From Mycetocola tolaasinivorans (GTDB taxonomy: Bacteria; Actinomycetota; Actinomycetes; Actinomycetales; Microbacteriaceae): a stretch of DNA of 64,000 nucleotides. The notes under the pieces are model-generated. The model had not been told where the DNA came from, ran no database searches, and saw only the letters and a list, made by a program, of their open reading frames with translations. The DNA lies in contig NZ_RCUX01000009.1 of the NCBI RefSeq assembly GCF_003667565.1, positions 1-64,000 on the forward strand. Direction: 5' to 3'. This document shows positions 1-9,065 of this stretch, piece by piece (position 1 is the first letter of the stretch; every line of letters starts with the position of its first letter). A program made the translations under genes and the position numbers.

Positions 1-1585
1 CACCCAGGATGTCGGTCAGTGCGGCGTAACGGGTCTGGCCGTCCACCTCATCCGACACGAGGCCCATGGCGATACCGGCGACGGGTGCGCGCAGCGGCAC
101 ACCGGCGTTCAGCAGCGACAGGGTCGATGCACAGACCGAACCCATCGAGGTCGAACCGTTCGAGCCCAGAGCCTCGGACACCTGACGAATCGCGTAGGGG
201 AACTCCTCGCGGCTCGGCAGAACCGGCACGAGGGCGCGCTCGGCCAGGAAGCCGTGCCCGATCTCGCGACGCTTCGGGCTACCCACGCGACCGGTCTCAC
301 CGGTGGAGTAGGGCGGGAAGTTGTAGTGGTGCAGGTAGCGCTTGCTCTTGGTGGGGCTCAGCGAGTCGATCTGCTGCTCCATCTTGAGCATGTTCAGCGT
401 GGTGACACCCAGGATCTGGGTCTCGCCGCGCTGGAAGATGGCCGAACCGTGCACGCGCGGGATGACCTGAACCTCGGCGTCGAGCGCGCGGATGTCCGCT
501 GCGCCACGGCCGTCGATACGGACACCGTCACGCAGGATGCGGCCACGGACGACGTCCTTGGTCACGGCCTTGTACGCGGCGGAGAACTGGTCCAGAACGA
601 TCTGCTCGGCCTCTTCGGCCTCAACCTTGGCGGCCACGGCTGCCTTGGTGCGGTCCTTGAGCTCGTCATCGGCGTTCTGACGCTCGGTCTTGTCGGCGAT
701 CTGGTAGACCGAGGTGAGCTCCTCGAGAGCCAGCTCGGAAACCAGGGCCTTACCGGCCTCGGTGTAGGGCAGGAAGACCGGGTAGTCGGCGATTTCCTTG
801 GCGGCCTGAGCGGCCAGCGAGGCCTGAGCCTCAACGAGCTGCTTGATGAACGGCTTGGAGGCCTCAAGACCGGCGGCCACAACGGCCTCGTTCGGCTTGG
901 TGGCACCGCCCTTGATCAGGTTCCAGCTGTTCTCGGTAGCCTCGGCCTCCACCATCATGATGGCGACGTCCTGCTTGCCGTTGGCATCGGTCACAACGCG
1001 ACCGGCAACGGTCAGGTCGAAGACGGCGTCTTCCACCTGAGCGGCGGTCGGGAAGACGATCCACTGGTCGTCGCTGCTGTTGGCACCCGGGATCAGGGCC
1101 AGGCGCACACCGGCGATCGGGCCGGAGAAGGGCAGACCGGAGATCTGGGTCGAGGCCGAAGCGGCGTTGATGGCCAGGGCGTCGTAGAACTCACCCGGTG
1201 CGATCGACAGCACGGTGATCACGATCTGGACCTCATTGCGCAGGCCGGTCACGAAGGACGGGCGCAGCGGACGGTCGATCAGACGGCAGACCAGGATGGC
1301 CTCGGTCGAGGGGCGACCCTCGCGGCGGAAGAACGATCCGGGGATCTTGCCGGCTGCGTAGCTGCGCTCTTCAACGTCAACGGTCAGCGGGAAGAAGTCG
1401 AAGTTGTCCTTCGGGTGCTTGCTGGCGCTGGTAGCGGACAGCAGCATGGTTTCTTCATCGAGGTAGGCGGCAACGGCACCCTGTGCCTGCTGTGCCAGAC
1501 GTCCGGTTTCGAACCGGACGGTGCGCTTACCGAACTTACCGTTGTCAAGAACGGCCTCGGCAAACTTGATTTCGGGACCCTCCAT
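1..1585 (-). CDS. pnp: Polyribonucleotide nucleotidyltransferase (PNPase), 3' part missing
   Basis: Phosphorolytic 3'-5' exoribonuclease of the RNA degradation machinery. The reverse strand encodes about 528 N-terminal residues starting [11 protein letters not shown], with two RNase PH-like halves: the first contains [20 protein letters not shown] and RLIDRPLRP (around residues 70-100), the second contains [10 protein letters not shown], the FQRGETQ motif and [18 protein letters not shown]. The C-terminal KH and S1 domains lie beyond the left edge. ATG at 1585 is chosen because GGAGA lies about 8 bases upstream. Its usual partner rpsO is about 2.5 kb upstream, with three genes between. Truncation is only by the window edge. 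Confidence 0.97.
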   Translation of the reverse strand, partial: MEGPEIKFAEAVLDNGKFGKRTVRFETGRLAQQAQGAVAAYLDEETMLLSATSASKHPKDNFDFFPLTVDVEERSYAAGKIPGSFFRREGRPSTEAILVCRLIDRPLRPSFVTGLRNEVQIVITVLSIAPGEFYDALAINAASASTQISGLPFSGPIAGVRLALIPGANSSDDQWIVFPTAAQVEDAVFDLTVAGRVVTDANGKQDVAIMMVEAEATENSWNLIKGGATKPNEAVVAAGLEASKPFIKQLVEAQASLAAQAAKEIADYPVFLPYTEAGKALVSELALEELTSVYQIADKTERQNADDELKDRTKAAVAAKVEAEEAEQIVLDQFSAAYKAVTKDVVRGRILRDGVRIDGRGAADIRALDAEVQVIPRVHGSAIFQRGETQILGVTTLNMLKMEQQIDSLSPTKSKRYLHHYNFPPYSTGETGRVGSPKRREIGHGFLAERALVPVLPSREEFPYAIRQVSEALGSNGSTSMGSVCASTLSLLNAGVPLRAPVAGIAMGLVSDEVDGQTRYAALTDILG

Positions 1586-1786
1586 AGGTCACATCTCCAT
1601 TCGCGTCTGAGCGCGCACACAAAAGCGCGCTCGTTGGCCCACGCGAGAAAGAGCGACCGTACTTGCTCAAACCACGACCATGCGGTCTGGCTGATCTCCA
1701 GTAGAAAGTCACCCTGCGAACCGAATTGTTCGAGAGGAACCTACCACCGAGGACCAGCTTCCTGCCGGCCTTCCCCACGCGGAGTT

Positions 1787-1813
1787 GGTGGCTTCCCGAA
1801 GCGGGGAGCCACC
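1787..1813 (-). other. Hairpin in the pnp upstream gap
   Basis: GGTGGCTTCCC (1787-1797) pairs with GGGGAGCCACC (1803-1813) apart from one wobble, closing a small loop. It sits about 200 bases upstream of pnp and about 90 downstream of the preceding minus-strand gene, so it could terminate that gene or belong to a long pnp leader; PNPase genes in other bacteria are autoregulated through leader hairpins. No U-run follows on either strand. I see no gene in the rest of 1586-1903. Confidence 0.4.
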
Positions 1814-1903
1814 TCAACACTATCAGAGGGGGTCACGCCGAGGGAGGGCGTGGCGGCAACGGGCACCCCACATTCGGGTGAACGCCGCGTGTGAACGGAA
1901 TCC

Positions 1904-2173
1904 CTATGCGCGGTGGGCTGCGCAGTCGAGTGCGGCGTCCATTGAGCGTACCCGTTCGATCAGGGCGGGGTCCTCCGCCTCGGCGGCCAGGGCGGCGGCG
2001 GTGTCAATAGCGTGGCGTACTCCGCGGCCGGCCGAGCGGGCCTCGCAGGCGCAGGCAATATCGATCAGGGCCTCGACCATGGCCGGGGTATTCGCCTCGG
2101 CCTCCGCGCGCTCATACGCGGCGGTGAGCTCTTCCATACTTTCGGGACGCGTGCGACGCTTCCACAGACCCAT
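1904..2173 (-). CDS. Hypothetical 89-aa helical protein
   Basis: Predicted soluble, alanine- and glutamate-rich helical protein (begins MGLWKRRTRPESM) with no family I recognise. Codon third positions are G/C-biased as expected for a real gene, and AGGGAA precedes the ATG at 2173 by a few bases. It lies between the FUSC-like membrane protein and pnp on the same strand. It has two cysteines near the middle (ACACE) but no metal-binding pattern. Existence is likely, function unknown. Confidence 0.6.
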   Translation of the reverse strand: MGLWKRRTRPESMEELTAAYERAEAEANTPAMVEALIDIACACEARSAGRGVRHAIDTAAALAAEAEDPALIERVRSMDAALDCAAHRA

Positions 2174-2253
2174 GAGGGTTCCCTATCTTCCGACAAAACA
2201 GCAACGGTACAGACTAACCCCTTTTGCCCGAAATAGCCCATCCTGGCGCGGGG

Positions 2254-3321
2254 TTAAAAACCCTCGTTCGTCGCAGCTCGGGCACGGCGACGCGGGCGCG
2301 GTACCGTAACCAGCAGCACTCCCGCGGCAATGATGGCACCGATCACGGTATCGAGAACGCGCTCATACGCCACCGCCTCGGCATTGACGTGGGAGTTTCC
2401 CGCAATCAGGAGTGCAAGCGGGGTGATCAGGGTGAGGGCCAGACCATAGTGGCGCGAGATCACCAGCTGGGTCACGCCCTGGAATACACCGAGGATGATC
2501 GCCAACACGAATCCGTGGGGCTGCATGAGCGCGAGCAGGAGGAATACGCCCGCTCCCAGTAGGGTACCGAGCACGCGATGGATGCCGCGCTCCAGCGTGA
2601 GCCGGCGGCTGTGCCCCACGCTCAGAATGGCCATCGCCGTGCACACGATCCAGTAGCCGCGGTGGCTGTCGATCCCGATGCCCACCAGGGTGCCGAGGAT
2701 CACGGCCACCACCATGCGCACGGTGGCGAGGTAGCTGTTGTCATCGAACCCGAACCGGCCGAAAATCCGGGCAACCGGGGTGCGGGCGGGCTGCGCGCGG
2801 CGAATCCTGGGCACGATGAGCGGGGCGATCACCACCAGGTAGGCGAGAATCGCGCCGGATGAGACCAGGCCGATCACCTCCCAGCCGGGTATCCCCGCGC
2901 CACCGCTGGCGTGCGGGGCCGCAAGCTGAACCCCGATACCGGTGACCAGGGTAAACATGAACGCACCGGGCGCACCCACGTTGTACCCGGCGGACAGGAT
3001 GGACGCCACGATTCCCGAGAACATCACCACGAGCAGTGCGGTGGCGTGCGAGCCGGAGCCCAGCACCCCGAGCCCCGCGGAGAGTATGAGGGCGATCACC
3101 ACAAAGGGCAGGGCACGCACGCGGTCGAGCCGCGAGATTCCGCCGCCGTACATCGCCGCAAACGCACCGGTACCGGCGAGCAAACCCAGCTGGGGTGCGC
3201 CGAGGGCGGTGCCGATCGTGATCGGCAGAAACATGGCAATGCCGGCCTGGATGGCTACCGGCCAGCGCGGCCCTCCCGGTGCGAACCGCACCAGGCTGGA
3301 GGCGATTCCCCGCTCGGCCAT
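2254..3321 (-). CDS. FUSC-family integral membrane protein
   Basis: A 355-residue membrane protein resembling fusaric-acid-resistance/aromatic-acid-exporter-like (FUSC) proteins. Two blocks of hydrophobic helices are visible, roughly residues 20-165 and 205-345, separated by a basic cytosolic stretch (PRIRRAQPARTP). The second block contains SHRGYWIVCTAMAIL and RGIHRVLGTLLGA, typical of the FUSC domain. The ATG at 3321 is preceded by GGGGGAGA; an open frame continues upstream to 3678 but there it overlaps the neighbouring gene and has a poor composition. Substrate unknown; export of aromatic or amphipathic compounds is a family-based guess. Confidence 0.85.
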   Translation of the reverse strand: MAERGIASSLVRFAPGGPRWPVAIQAGIAMFLPITIGTALGAPQLGLLAGTGAFAAMYGGGISRLDRVRALPFVVIALILSAGLGVLGSGSHATALLVVMFSGIVASILSAGYNVGAPGAFMFTLVTGIGVQLAAPHASGGAGIPGWEVIGLVSSGAILAYLVVIAPLIVPRIRRAQPARTPVARIFGRFGFDDNSYLATVRMVVAVILGTLVGIGIDSHRGYWIVCTAMAILSVGHSRRLTLERGIHRVLGTLLGAGVFLLLALMQPHGFVLAIILGVFQGVTQLVISRHYGLALTLITPLALLIAGNSHVNAEAVAYERVLDTVIGAIIAAGVLLVTVPRPRRRARAATNEGF

Positions 3322-3391
3322 GCTGATTCTCCCCCTGGTGTGCGGCGGGGTGACACACCCGCCATAGGTGTAAGCGTACCGTCCGGTACCG

Positions 3392-4033
3392 CTACGGCGT
3401 GTTCGGCGCGGCGGGGATGACCGCGAGGTCCAGATCGATCGTGAGCCCGGTACCAATGGTGCTCTGCAGAATCTGCGCGGGCACGCTGACGTACTCCCCG
3501 CGGGCGGCGAGGGGTTCGAGGGTCGCGAGCAGTTCACGATCCTGCTCGGGGGCGATAAAGCCAACCAGGTAGAGCTTGCCGCCGCCCTCCATCTGCACGC
3601 CAACGCGCAGTGCACGCGATGCGCCGCTGGTGATGCCGGGGACGAGGATCGCGTCCGGGAAGTCTCCACGCCAGGCACGAACCGTGGTCAGCGGGCTGCG
3701 GAAGAACCGGCTCTCGGGCACCGGGGTGCGGGAGGTCAGCACGGTCACCTCGCCGGCGGTATCCGCGGTGCGACCCAGCCGGTGCAGGGTCACGTCGGCG
3801 AGTGAGGTGAGGGAAGTGCGGGCGGCTTTCGGGCCGCTCCCCCAGCGCCAGAGCCACACCAGCAGGTACAGGCCGATGGCCACAAGGACGGCGACGGCCA
3901 CGATGTGGGCGACGCCATCAATTAGCGGCAGCAGGATGGAACCGGCCACGAAGTACACCAGCAGCACCAGCACGGGAAAACCCACCCACTGGGTGAGGGC
4001 GCGGCGGGGGCGGGGTGTAGACGGAGTGGACAT
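3392..4033 (-). CDS. Hypothetical membrane protein, 213 aa
   Basis: Two transmembrane helices lie near the N-terminus (about residues 17-37 and 43-63), followed by a soluble domain of about 140 residues rich in beta-type sequence that is probably cytoplasmic. The C-terminal half has no motif I recognise. It lies between rpsO and the FUSC gene on the same strand and is likely cotranscribed with at least one of them. No function can be assigned. Confidence 0.75.
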   Translation of the reverse strand: MSTPSTPRPRRALTQWVGFPVLVLLVYFVAGSILLPLIDGVAHIVAVAVLVAIGLYLLVWLWRWGSGPKAARTSLTSLADVTLHRLGRTADTAGEVTVLTSRTPVPESRFFRSPLTTVRAWRGDFPDAILVPGITSGASRALRVGVQMEGGGKLYLVGFIAPEQDRELLATLEPLAARGEYVSVPAQILQSTIGTGLTIDLDLAVIPAAPNTP

Positions 4034-4147
4034 GTCGGGTTCATCCTCAAAACGTTGCGGGGAAAGACGAGGGGCCGCCGACCTTTCTAAACGAAAGATC
4101 GACGGCCCAACGAGAGCGTTAGAAAACGCGAAGAATTGCGGCGCGAA

Positions 4148-4417
4148 CTAGCGGCGCAGGCCGAGACGCTCGATGAGCGAACGGTAGCGGTTGATGTCCA
4201 CGTCCTGCAGGTAACCCAGCAGACGACGGCGCTTACCCACCATGAGCAGCAGACCACGACGCGAGTGGTGGTCGTGCTTGTGCTCCTTGAGGTGCTCGGT
4301 CAGGTCCTTGATCCGGGCGCTCAGCAGAGCAACCTGGACCTCAGGGGATCCGGTGTCACCGGGCTGAGTTGCATATTCTTCGATGATCGCCTTCTTGGCT
4401 TCGTCAGTAATGGCCAT
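4148..4417 (-). CDS. rpsO: 30S ribosomal protein S15
   Basis: Small-subunit primary-binding protein that contacts 16S rRNA in the platform. The 89-residue product has the expected length and the family features: [15 protein letters not shown] in the first helices, [19 protein letters not shown] with the conserved HDHHSRRGL core, and the C-terminal [12 protein letters not shown]. The ATG at 4417 has AAAGGGGAT upstream. In most bacteria rpsO directly precedes pnp; here three genes intervene. Confidence 0.98.
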   Translation of the reverse strand: MAITDEAKKAIIEEYATQPGDTGSPEVQVALLSARIKDLTEHLKEHKHDHHSRRGLLLMVGKRRRLLGYLQDVDINRYRSLIERLGLRR

Positions 4418-4508
4418 AGTGGTGATCCCCTTTCTGTTCGCTGCGCGGTGCCGCACGCGGGATGCGTGGGCTCTCTTAGTCCGCGGCCGATCTAACGGCA
4501 ACCTCTCA

Positions 4509-4514
4509 ACTATA
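4509..4514 (-). promoter_or_regulatory. Probable -10 box of the rpsO promoter
   Basis: Reading leftwards the sequence is TATAGT, a strong -10 element about 90 bases before the rpsO ATG. No good -35 hexamer is visible at the ideal spacing. The same 158-base gap also carries the start of the divergent IclR-type gene. Confidence 0.45.
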
Positions 4515-4575
4515 ACAGCTTGTCGCAGCCCCGCCGAACCGGCGTGGCGGGTACGGCGGCTGCAATACTGGGGGC

Positions 4576-5346
4576 ATGACGACGCCCACATCCGGAGCCC
4601 TGACCCTCGAGCGCGGCCTCGGCCTGCTGCGCCTGGTGGCGCACGGCACGGTGCGCCTGGACGACCTCGCCGCCGCCAGTGGGCTGAGCCGTTCGGCCAC
4701 CCACCGCATGCTGACCTCCCTCGTCACGACCCGCTTCCTGAAGCTGAGCACGGACGGCCGGTATCAGCTGGGCGTGGCCCTGCTCGAGCTGGGCAGCCTG
4801 GCCGAGCGAGAGATGGATCTGCCGAGTCGCGTGCAGCAGCTCCTCGCGGGAATCGCCGCGGAACTCGGCGACGCCACCCACCTCGGTATTTTGGATGGCA
4901 CCGACATTCTGTACCTCGCGAAGGCCCGCGGCCGCCGCGGCATCGACATGGCCTCGCGGCCCGGTGCACGCTTTCGGGCGCAGCACACGGCGATGGGCAA
5001 GGCCCTACTCGCCCACGCCGAGCCCGCGGTGGCCGCCGCATACTTTGACCCGGCCGAGGTGCGCACCGAACGTTCGGTACGCGACCTCGACGCGTTTACC
5101 GCGGTCTTGGAGCGTGCGGTCGCCGTGGGCTTCGCGCTGGACGATCAGGAGAATGAGCTGGGCATCACCTGCGTCGCGGTGGCGATCGCCGATGTCACCG
5201 GCGAGTATCGCGCCGCGGTGTCGGTGTCGGCACCGAGCGTGCACATGACCCCGGCGCGAATCACCGAGGTGGCCGCGGTTCTCACCGCCGCCGCCCCGGA
5301 AATCGGTGCCCACCTCACCCCGGACTTCGCCGAGCACTGGCTGTAG
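4576..5346 (+). CDS. IclR-family transcriptional regulator
   Basis: The 256-residue protein has an N-terminal winged helix-turn-helix (about residues 25-60, [18 protein letters not shown]) and a C-terminal ligand-binding domain (about 80-250) with the IclR landmarks [24 protein letters not shown] and GITCVAVAI. It faces the kdgK-eda pair tail to tail (stop 22 bases from the kdgK stop), so a role as regulator of 2-keto-3-deoxygluconate breakdown is a reasonable inference (KdgR-like). AATACT lies 6 bases before the ATG, which suggests a leaderless transcript. Confidence 0.9.
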   Translation: MTTPTSGALTLERGLGLLRLVAHGTVRLDDLAAASGLSRSATHRMLTSLVTTRFLKLSTDGRYQLGVALLELGSLAEREMDLPSRVQQLLAGIAAELGDATHLGILDGTDILYLAKARGRRGIDMASRPGARFRAQHTAMGKALLAHAEPAVAAAYFDPAEVRTERSVRDLDAFTAVLERAVAVGFALDDQENELGITCVAVAIADVTGEYRAAVSVSAPSVHMTPARITEVAAVLTAAAPEIGAHLTPDFAEHWL

Positions 5347-5367
5347 TAGCTCCGCGGTGCCAGGGGG

Positions 5368-6336
5368 CTAGCGCTGCACCGGTTCCGTGGAGTCGAGCAG
5401 GCCGAGTTCACGTCGGGTCGGCATGCCCTCCCAGTCGCCCGCGACGAGGCACGCGAACGCGCCGGTGCGCACGGCGGTGTGCAGCCGGGTTTCGGCGTCC
5501 TCCCCCGCGAGATACTCGGCGAGGTAACCGGCCACGAAGGCATCTCCGGCACCGACGGTATCGACCGGGCGAATCGGCACCGCTTCCACATCGTGGGTCA
5601 CACCCTCGATGAGCGCGTGGGCACCGTGTGCCCCGCGCTTGATGATGACCTGCGCGGGCCCGAGGGCGGCGAGCCCGCGGGCGAGACCATCGCAGGCACC
5701 GGAGCCCACGACGAGAGCGGCCTCGTCATCGCCGGCAAAAACGATGTCGGCGCGCGTGACCAGCTCACGCAGCACCCTTCCCGCTTCCTCTGCCGACCAC
5801 AGCGCGGCACGATAGTTGAGGTCCAGAGACACCGGCACCCCGTGTTCGCGGGCGCTGTCCACCGCGGCAAACACGGTCTCCCGGGCGCTCGTCGAGAGTG
5901 CGGGGGTGATCCCGGTGACGTGCAGCAGCCGGGCCGAGCTGATGCGCTCGGCCGAGACGTCCGCGGGGGTGAGCCTGGAGGCGGCGCTTCCCGCGCGGTA
6001 GTAGGTGACGCGGGTGTGGTCGCCGGTGCGACGTTCCTTGATCATCAGGCCGGTCGGGGCGGCGGGATCGATCAGTGGAACCACGCGCACGCCCTCGGCG
6101 GCGACCTCGCGGAGTACCTTTTCGCCGAGGCCGTCGTCTCCCACCCGGCCGATCCAGGTGACGTCGGTGCCGAGGCGACGCAGGGCGATGGCCACGTTGG
6201 TTTCGGCACCGCCGATGCCGAGCCCCAGCTGATGCGCGGTGGCGAGGGGGCCGGGTGAGTCGGTGCGCATCAGCGCCATGGTCTCGCCAAAGGTGAGAAC
6301 GTCGGTCGGGGTGACAGCGGTGTCGACGCGACTCAT
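5368..6336 (-). CDS. kdgK: PfkB-family sugar kinase, probable 2-dehydro-3-deoxygluconokinase
   Basis: Ribokinase-fold kinase of 322 residues. It has the PfkB N-terminal signature (LGLGIGGAETNVAIALRRLG, about residue 38) and the C-terminal signature DTVGAGDAFVAGYLAE (about 258-275), where the GAGD aspartate is the catalytic base. Its start overlaps the eda stop by four bases (ATGA), so the two are translationally coupled. Pairing with a KDPG aldolase makes 2-keto-3-deoxygluconate the likely substrate; the fold alone would allow other sugars. Confidence 0.88.
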   Translation of the reverse strand: MSRVDTAVTPTDVLTFGETMALMRTDSPGPLATAHQLGLGIGGAETNVAIALRRLGTDVTWIGRVGDDGLGEKVLREVAAEGVRVVPLIDPAAPTGLMIKERRTGDHTRVTYYRAGSAASRLTPADVSAERISSARLLHVTGITPALSTSARETVFAAVDSAREHGVPVSLDLNYRAALWSAEEAGRVLRELVTRADIVFAGDDEAALVVGSGACDGLARGLAALGPAQVIIKRGAHGAHALIEGVTHDVEAVPIRPVDTVGAGDAFVAGYLAEYLAGEDAETRLHTAVRTGAFACLVAGDWEGMPTRRELGLLDSTEPVQR

Positions 6337-6992
6337 CGGGCACTCCGCGCATCGGCGACATTGGCCACCAGGCGGCGCGCGCGCTCGGTGAGCGCGGCGA
6401 GGCTTCCACCCGAGAAGGCGTCGCCGAGCAGCGGTCCGCCGAGGCTCACGGCCGAGGCCCCGGCGCGAATCCAGGCGGCCGCATCGTCCACACCGATGCC
6501 GCCGGAGGGCACCACGCGGATGCCGGGGAACGGCCCACGCAGCTGGCCGATGTAGCCGGGGCCCACCGTGCTCGCGGGGAACAGCTTGACCGCGGTGGCA
6601 CCGGCGTTCCAGGCGGAGAACAGCTCGGTGGGAGTCAGGCCGCCGGGGTAGATCGGGATGCCGCGTGAGACCGCCGCGGCGATGATGTCGAGATCGGTGA
6701 TCGGGGTGACGAGGTATCCGGCCCCGCCGTCGAGTGCGCGCTCGGCCTGCGCACGCGAGGTGATGGTACCGACGCCGATTTCAGCGCGATCACCAAACTC
6801 TCGCACCAGGTCGGGCAGCAGGTCAAACACACCCTCGGTGCTGAGGGTCAGCTCGATCGAGCGCACACCCCCGGCCACCAGGGCCTCAATGACCGGCGCG
6901 TATTCGCGCGCGTGACCGGCACGCAGCACGGCCACGATGGGGGTCTCCTCAAGGATTGAGGAGAGGGATGAGCGGGTGGGGATCGTGGTCAT
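6333..6992 (-). CDS. eda: 2-dehydro-3-deoxy-6-phosphogluconate (KDPG) aldolase
   Basis: Class I aldolase that splits KDPG into pyruvate and glyceraldehyde 3-phosphate. The 219-residue product shows the family pattern: PIVAVLRA near the N-terminus, RSIELTLST with the catalytic glutamate, GVGTITS, and AVKLFPAS with the Schiff-base lysine, followed by VVPSGGI for phosphate binding. The ATG at 6992 is preceded by GAAAGGG; an upstream in-frame start near 7082 would run through the likely operator. First gene of a two-gene unit with kdgK. Confidence 0.93.
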   Translation of the reverse strand: MTTIPTRSSLSSILEETPIVAVLRAGHAREYAPVIEALVAGGVRSIELTLSTEGVFDLLPDLVREFGDRAEIGVGTITSRAQAERALDGGAGYLVTPITDLDIIAAAVSRGIPIYPGGLTPTELFSAWNAGATAVKLFPASTVGPGYIGQLRGPFPGIRVVPSGGIGVDDAAAWIRAGASAVSLGGPLLGDAFSGGSLAALTERARRLVANVADARSAR

Positions 6993-7023
6993 GCGGGTGC
7001 CCTTTCGGCGACGGTACCGATTA

Positions 7024-7052
7024 TCGGGACGACATCCCGACATTGTGGGATG
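7024..7052 (-). promoter_or_regulatory. Overlapping inverted repeats upstream of eda (candidate operator)
   Basis: Two inverted repeats share a half-site: TCGGGA (7024-7029) with TCCCGA (7035-7040), and CATCCC (7033-7038) with GGGATG (7047-7052). They sit 32-60 bases upstream of the eda start, a good position for repression. The IclR-type regulator next to the operon is the obvious candidate ligand-responsive binder; this is inference. Confidence 0.45.
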
Positions 7053-7090
7053 ACGATAGCAGGCGGCCGCACACATGCACAACGCCGTGA

Positions 7091-7726
7091 TTACGCCCAG
7101 CCTGCTTCACTGAGCGCGACAACAAAGCGATCAACGGAACTGCCCGGATTATCCTCGGGGAACACGGTCCCGTTGCTTTGATGCCGACGCCTCAGCGTGT
7201 GAGCACGCTTCACCGCGTCGTCACGGGATCGCATGTATGTGTCCGGGTTGAGCCCCTTGCCTCCTGCCCCGTCCAGTTGCCGACGAATCCGAACAGCCTC
7301 GCGAGTGGAAAGGTGGGCGCCGTGGTCTCGGTGATGCAGGATAAGCCATAGCTCAAAACACGGGTTGCTCACCGCAACACGAATATCATTCGCTTCAGCG
7401 AGCGCGATGGCACGCCTCAGATGCGGATGCCGGAGCGGGGATTCGACGTCGAAAACGCACCAGAACTGATCCACTCCCCCTCGTATCCTGTGCCGGTCGC
7501 GGCGCGCGGCCTCCACCAGAGCGAGAGGCACTGCACCAGATTCGCCAATCATCACGCGCACGGACGTGGAGGAGGCGAGGTGAGCGGCCTGTCGCAGGGC
7601 GTCGATATAGGCGACCTCGGTGACCCTGCCCTCCACATACACGCGGAAAGTGGCACGAACGGGACGCCTGTCCACCCCTCGGCGCAAGGCGTCGTCTGCA
7701 TCGCGCGGGGCCCGGCGCGGGCTCAT
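7091..7726 (-). CDS. rloB: RloB-like (AbiLii-type) defence protein
   Basis: The 211-residue protein has the RloB pattern: FRVYVEGRVTEVAYI near residue 28, WCVFDVE near residue 89, and NPCFELWLILHHRDH near residue 120. The early glutamates and the DVE motif resemble the metal-binding acidic residues of TOPRIM-type nucleases, which is the proposed but not universally proven nature of RloB. It overlaps the ATPase gene by four bases (ATGA), matching the rloA-rloB/abiLi-abiLii pair known as an abortive-infection or phage-defence module. Function as the effector nuclease is inferred from the family. Confidence 0.85.
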   Translation of the reverse strand: MSPRRAPRDADDALRRGVDRRPVRATFRVYVEGRVTEVAYIDALRQAAHLASSTSVRVMIGESGAVPLALVEAARRDRHRIRGGVDQFWCVFDVESPLRHPHLRRAIALAEANDIRVAVSNPCFELWLILHHRDHGAHLSTREAVRIRRQLDGAGGKGLNPDTYMRSRDDAVKRAHTLRRRHQSNGTVFPEDNPGSSVDRFVVALSEAGWA

Positions 7727-8955
7727 CCGATGAGCCGGGCGGCGCGCAGCGATACCACGCCGGATAGCTCGGGAATCGCACCGAATCTGCCGCTGAGATA
7801 TCCGCTTTCAAAGTCTGCCGGTGGGCGCGCGTGGGGGCCAGAAAACTCGGCCAGCGACATCAGCCGGGTAGCCCCGTCGCCCGGCTTTTCGGCAAACCAA
7901 ATCTGGTCACGATCGAGTGAGTTGAGAAGATGCGAGCTCTGTGCGCTGAAGAGTAGTTGGGCACCCTTGGGGTTTGCGCGAGTCAATGAGAACAGGTCCA
8001 CCAGATACTCGCTCAGCATCGGGTGTAGGTGGGCGTCGAGTTCATCAACGACCAGCAACGATCCGGTGTCCAGGGCCCACAGGGCCGGGCCGATAATCTC
8101 GAACCAGGCACGGGTGCCGGCTGACTCATCAGTGAGGCGGCGCGCGAATGAGCGCCCACCCTGCTCTCGCACCAGGTGGGGCACCACGGAGCCGCCAGCA
8201 GGATCGATGGTGACCGCCCGGACCTCGGGTTCCGCGAGCGTGAGGAGCGCAAGAACCCGATCACGCAATCGGCGCGCAGCGAGATTTGTTGATCTCGCAG
8301 CCACACTCGAGATACTCATCGTTGAGCGATCCCCCTCGGCACCCGCGCCTCGGTTTCGATGTTCGGGAACCCCGATGATGACGCTCGCGCCCAGCGCGCG
8401 AAGGAACCGTGCGGCATGGGTGCCCTCCGTTTGCCCCAGAATAGCGAGCATCGAGAGCGTGGCGGGGGTCGCGTCCACGAGCGTGGGAAGGTTCTCCCCG
8501 CTCACGCGGAACGAGGTTGCACCTCGCTCTCGCTCGCACAGCGTAAGTCGTTGCCCGTGGGCATAGCGAAACAGACCCTCATAGGTCACCCCGCCAGGGC
8601 TCACATCCAGCTGATATTCGTAGCGAACCTCGTCGATCTCCATTTCGAGGTCGAACGAGGTGTTCCCCGCGGGCGCTTCCGATCCGGCGAATCGGTCGAG
8701 GGGCACCACCCCACTCGCCGCACGCGGTTGTGCTTCAAGGAAGCGACGAAGCCAGGCAAACGCCGTGAGGAGGTTTGTTTTCCCTGCCCCGTTGGGGCCA
8801 AATATGCCGGCGACCGGAACCAGGCTCACACCGAGCACCGGGCGAGGGAACGCCGGGCGCACCGCCGCCGACCGATCGCCCCCTTCGGCAACGAGTGAAA
8901 GCTCTACCGGCGCTCGTATCGATCTGAAGTTCTCCACCGCCAAACGGATAAGCAC
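7723..8955 (-). CDS. rloA: RloA-like (AbiLi-type) SMC/ABC-fold ATPase of a defence pair
   Basis: AAA_15/AAA_21-type ATPase of 410 residues. It begins LAVENFRSI (typical of RecF/OLD-like ATPases), carries Walker A GPNGAGKT at about 53-60, a Walker B region LLVVDELDAHLHP with the D-loop-like HLHP, and FSAQSSHLL (H-loop). GTG at 8955 is preferred because GGGGGAG lies just upstream; a TTG at 8967 is possible. It is the promoter-proximal gene of the pair and probably acts as sensor or regulator for RloB. Confidence 0.87.
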   Translation of the reverse strand: MLIRLAVENFRSIRAPVELSLVAEGGDRSAAVRPAFPRPVLGVSLVPVAGIFGPNGAGKTNLLTAFAWLRRFLEAQPRAASGVVPLDRFAGSEAPAGNTSFDLEMEIDEVRYEYQLDVSPGGVTYEGLFRYAHGQRLTLCERERGATSFRVSGENLPTLVDATPATLSMLAILGQTEGTHAARFLRALGASVIIGVPEHRNRGAGAEGDRSTMSISSVAARSTNLAARRLRDRVLALLTLAEPEVRAVTIDPAGGSVVPHLVREQGGRSFARRLTDESAGTRAWFEIIGPALWALDTGSLLVVDELDAHLHPMLSEYLVDLFSLTRANPKGAQLLFSAQSSHLLNSLDRDQIWFAEKPGDGATRLMSLAEFSGPHARPPADFESGYLSGRFGAIPELSGVVSLRAARLIG

Positions 8956-8988
8956 GGCCTCCCCCAATCATGACCACGATCGGGCGGC

Positions 8989-9027
8989 CCGGTGCCGCCC
9001 CGTTTCGAGACTACGAGGCGGCACCGG
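8989..9027. other. 11-bp perfect stem upstream of rloA
   Basis: CCGGTGCCGCC (8989-8999) pairs with GGCGGCACCGG (9017-9027) around a 17-base loop. It begins 34 bases upstream of the rloA start and could be a protein-binding palindrome or a leader hairpin of the defence operon. No U-run follows, so it is not a convincing terminator. Confidence 0.4.
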
Positions 9028-9065
9028 CAAAAACGAGGTACCGGACATGGCGGCCAGATATGCAC

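Noticed and set aside
254..1894. A long plus-strand open frame opposite pnp
   Set aside because: It lies antisense to a clearly recognisable PNPase; its protein is low-complexity (Gly/Leu/Val/Arg) and reflects the GC-rich codon bias of the true gene.
2254..3678. Upstream extension of the FUSC gene to 3678
   Set aside because: The extension overlaps the neighbouring membrane-protein gene and is Arg/Pro/Ser-rich, unlike a real N-terminus; a good ribosome site exists at 3321.
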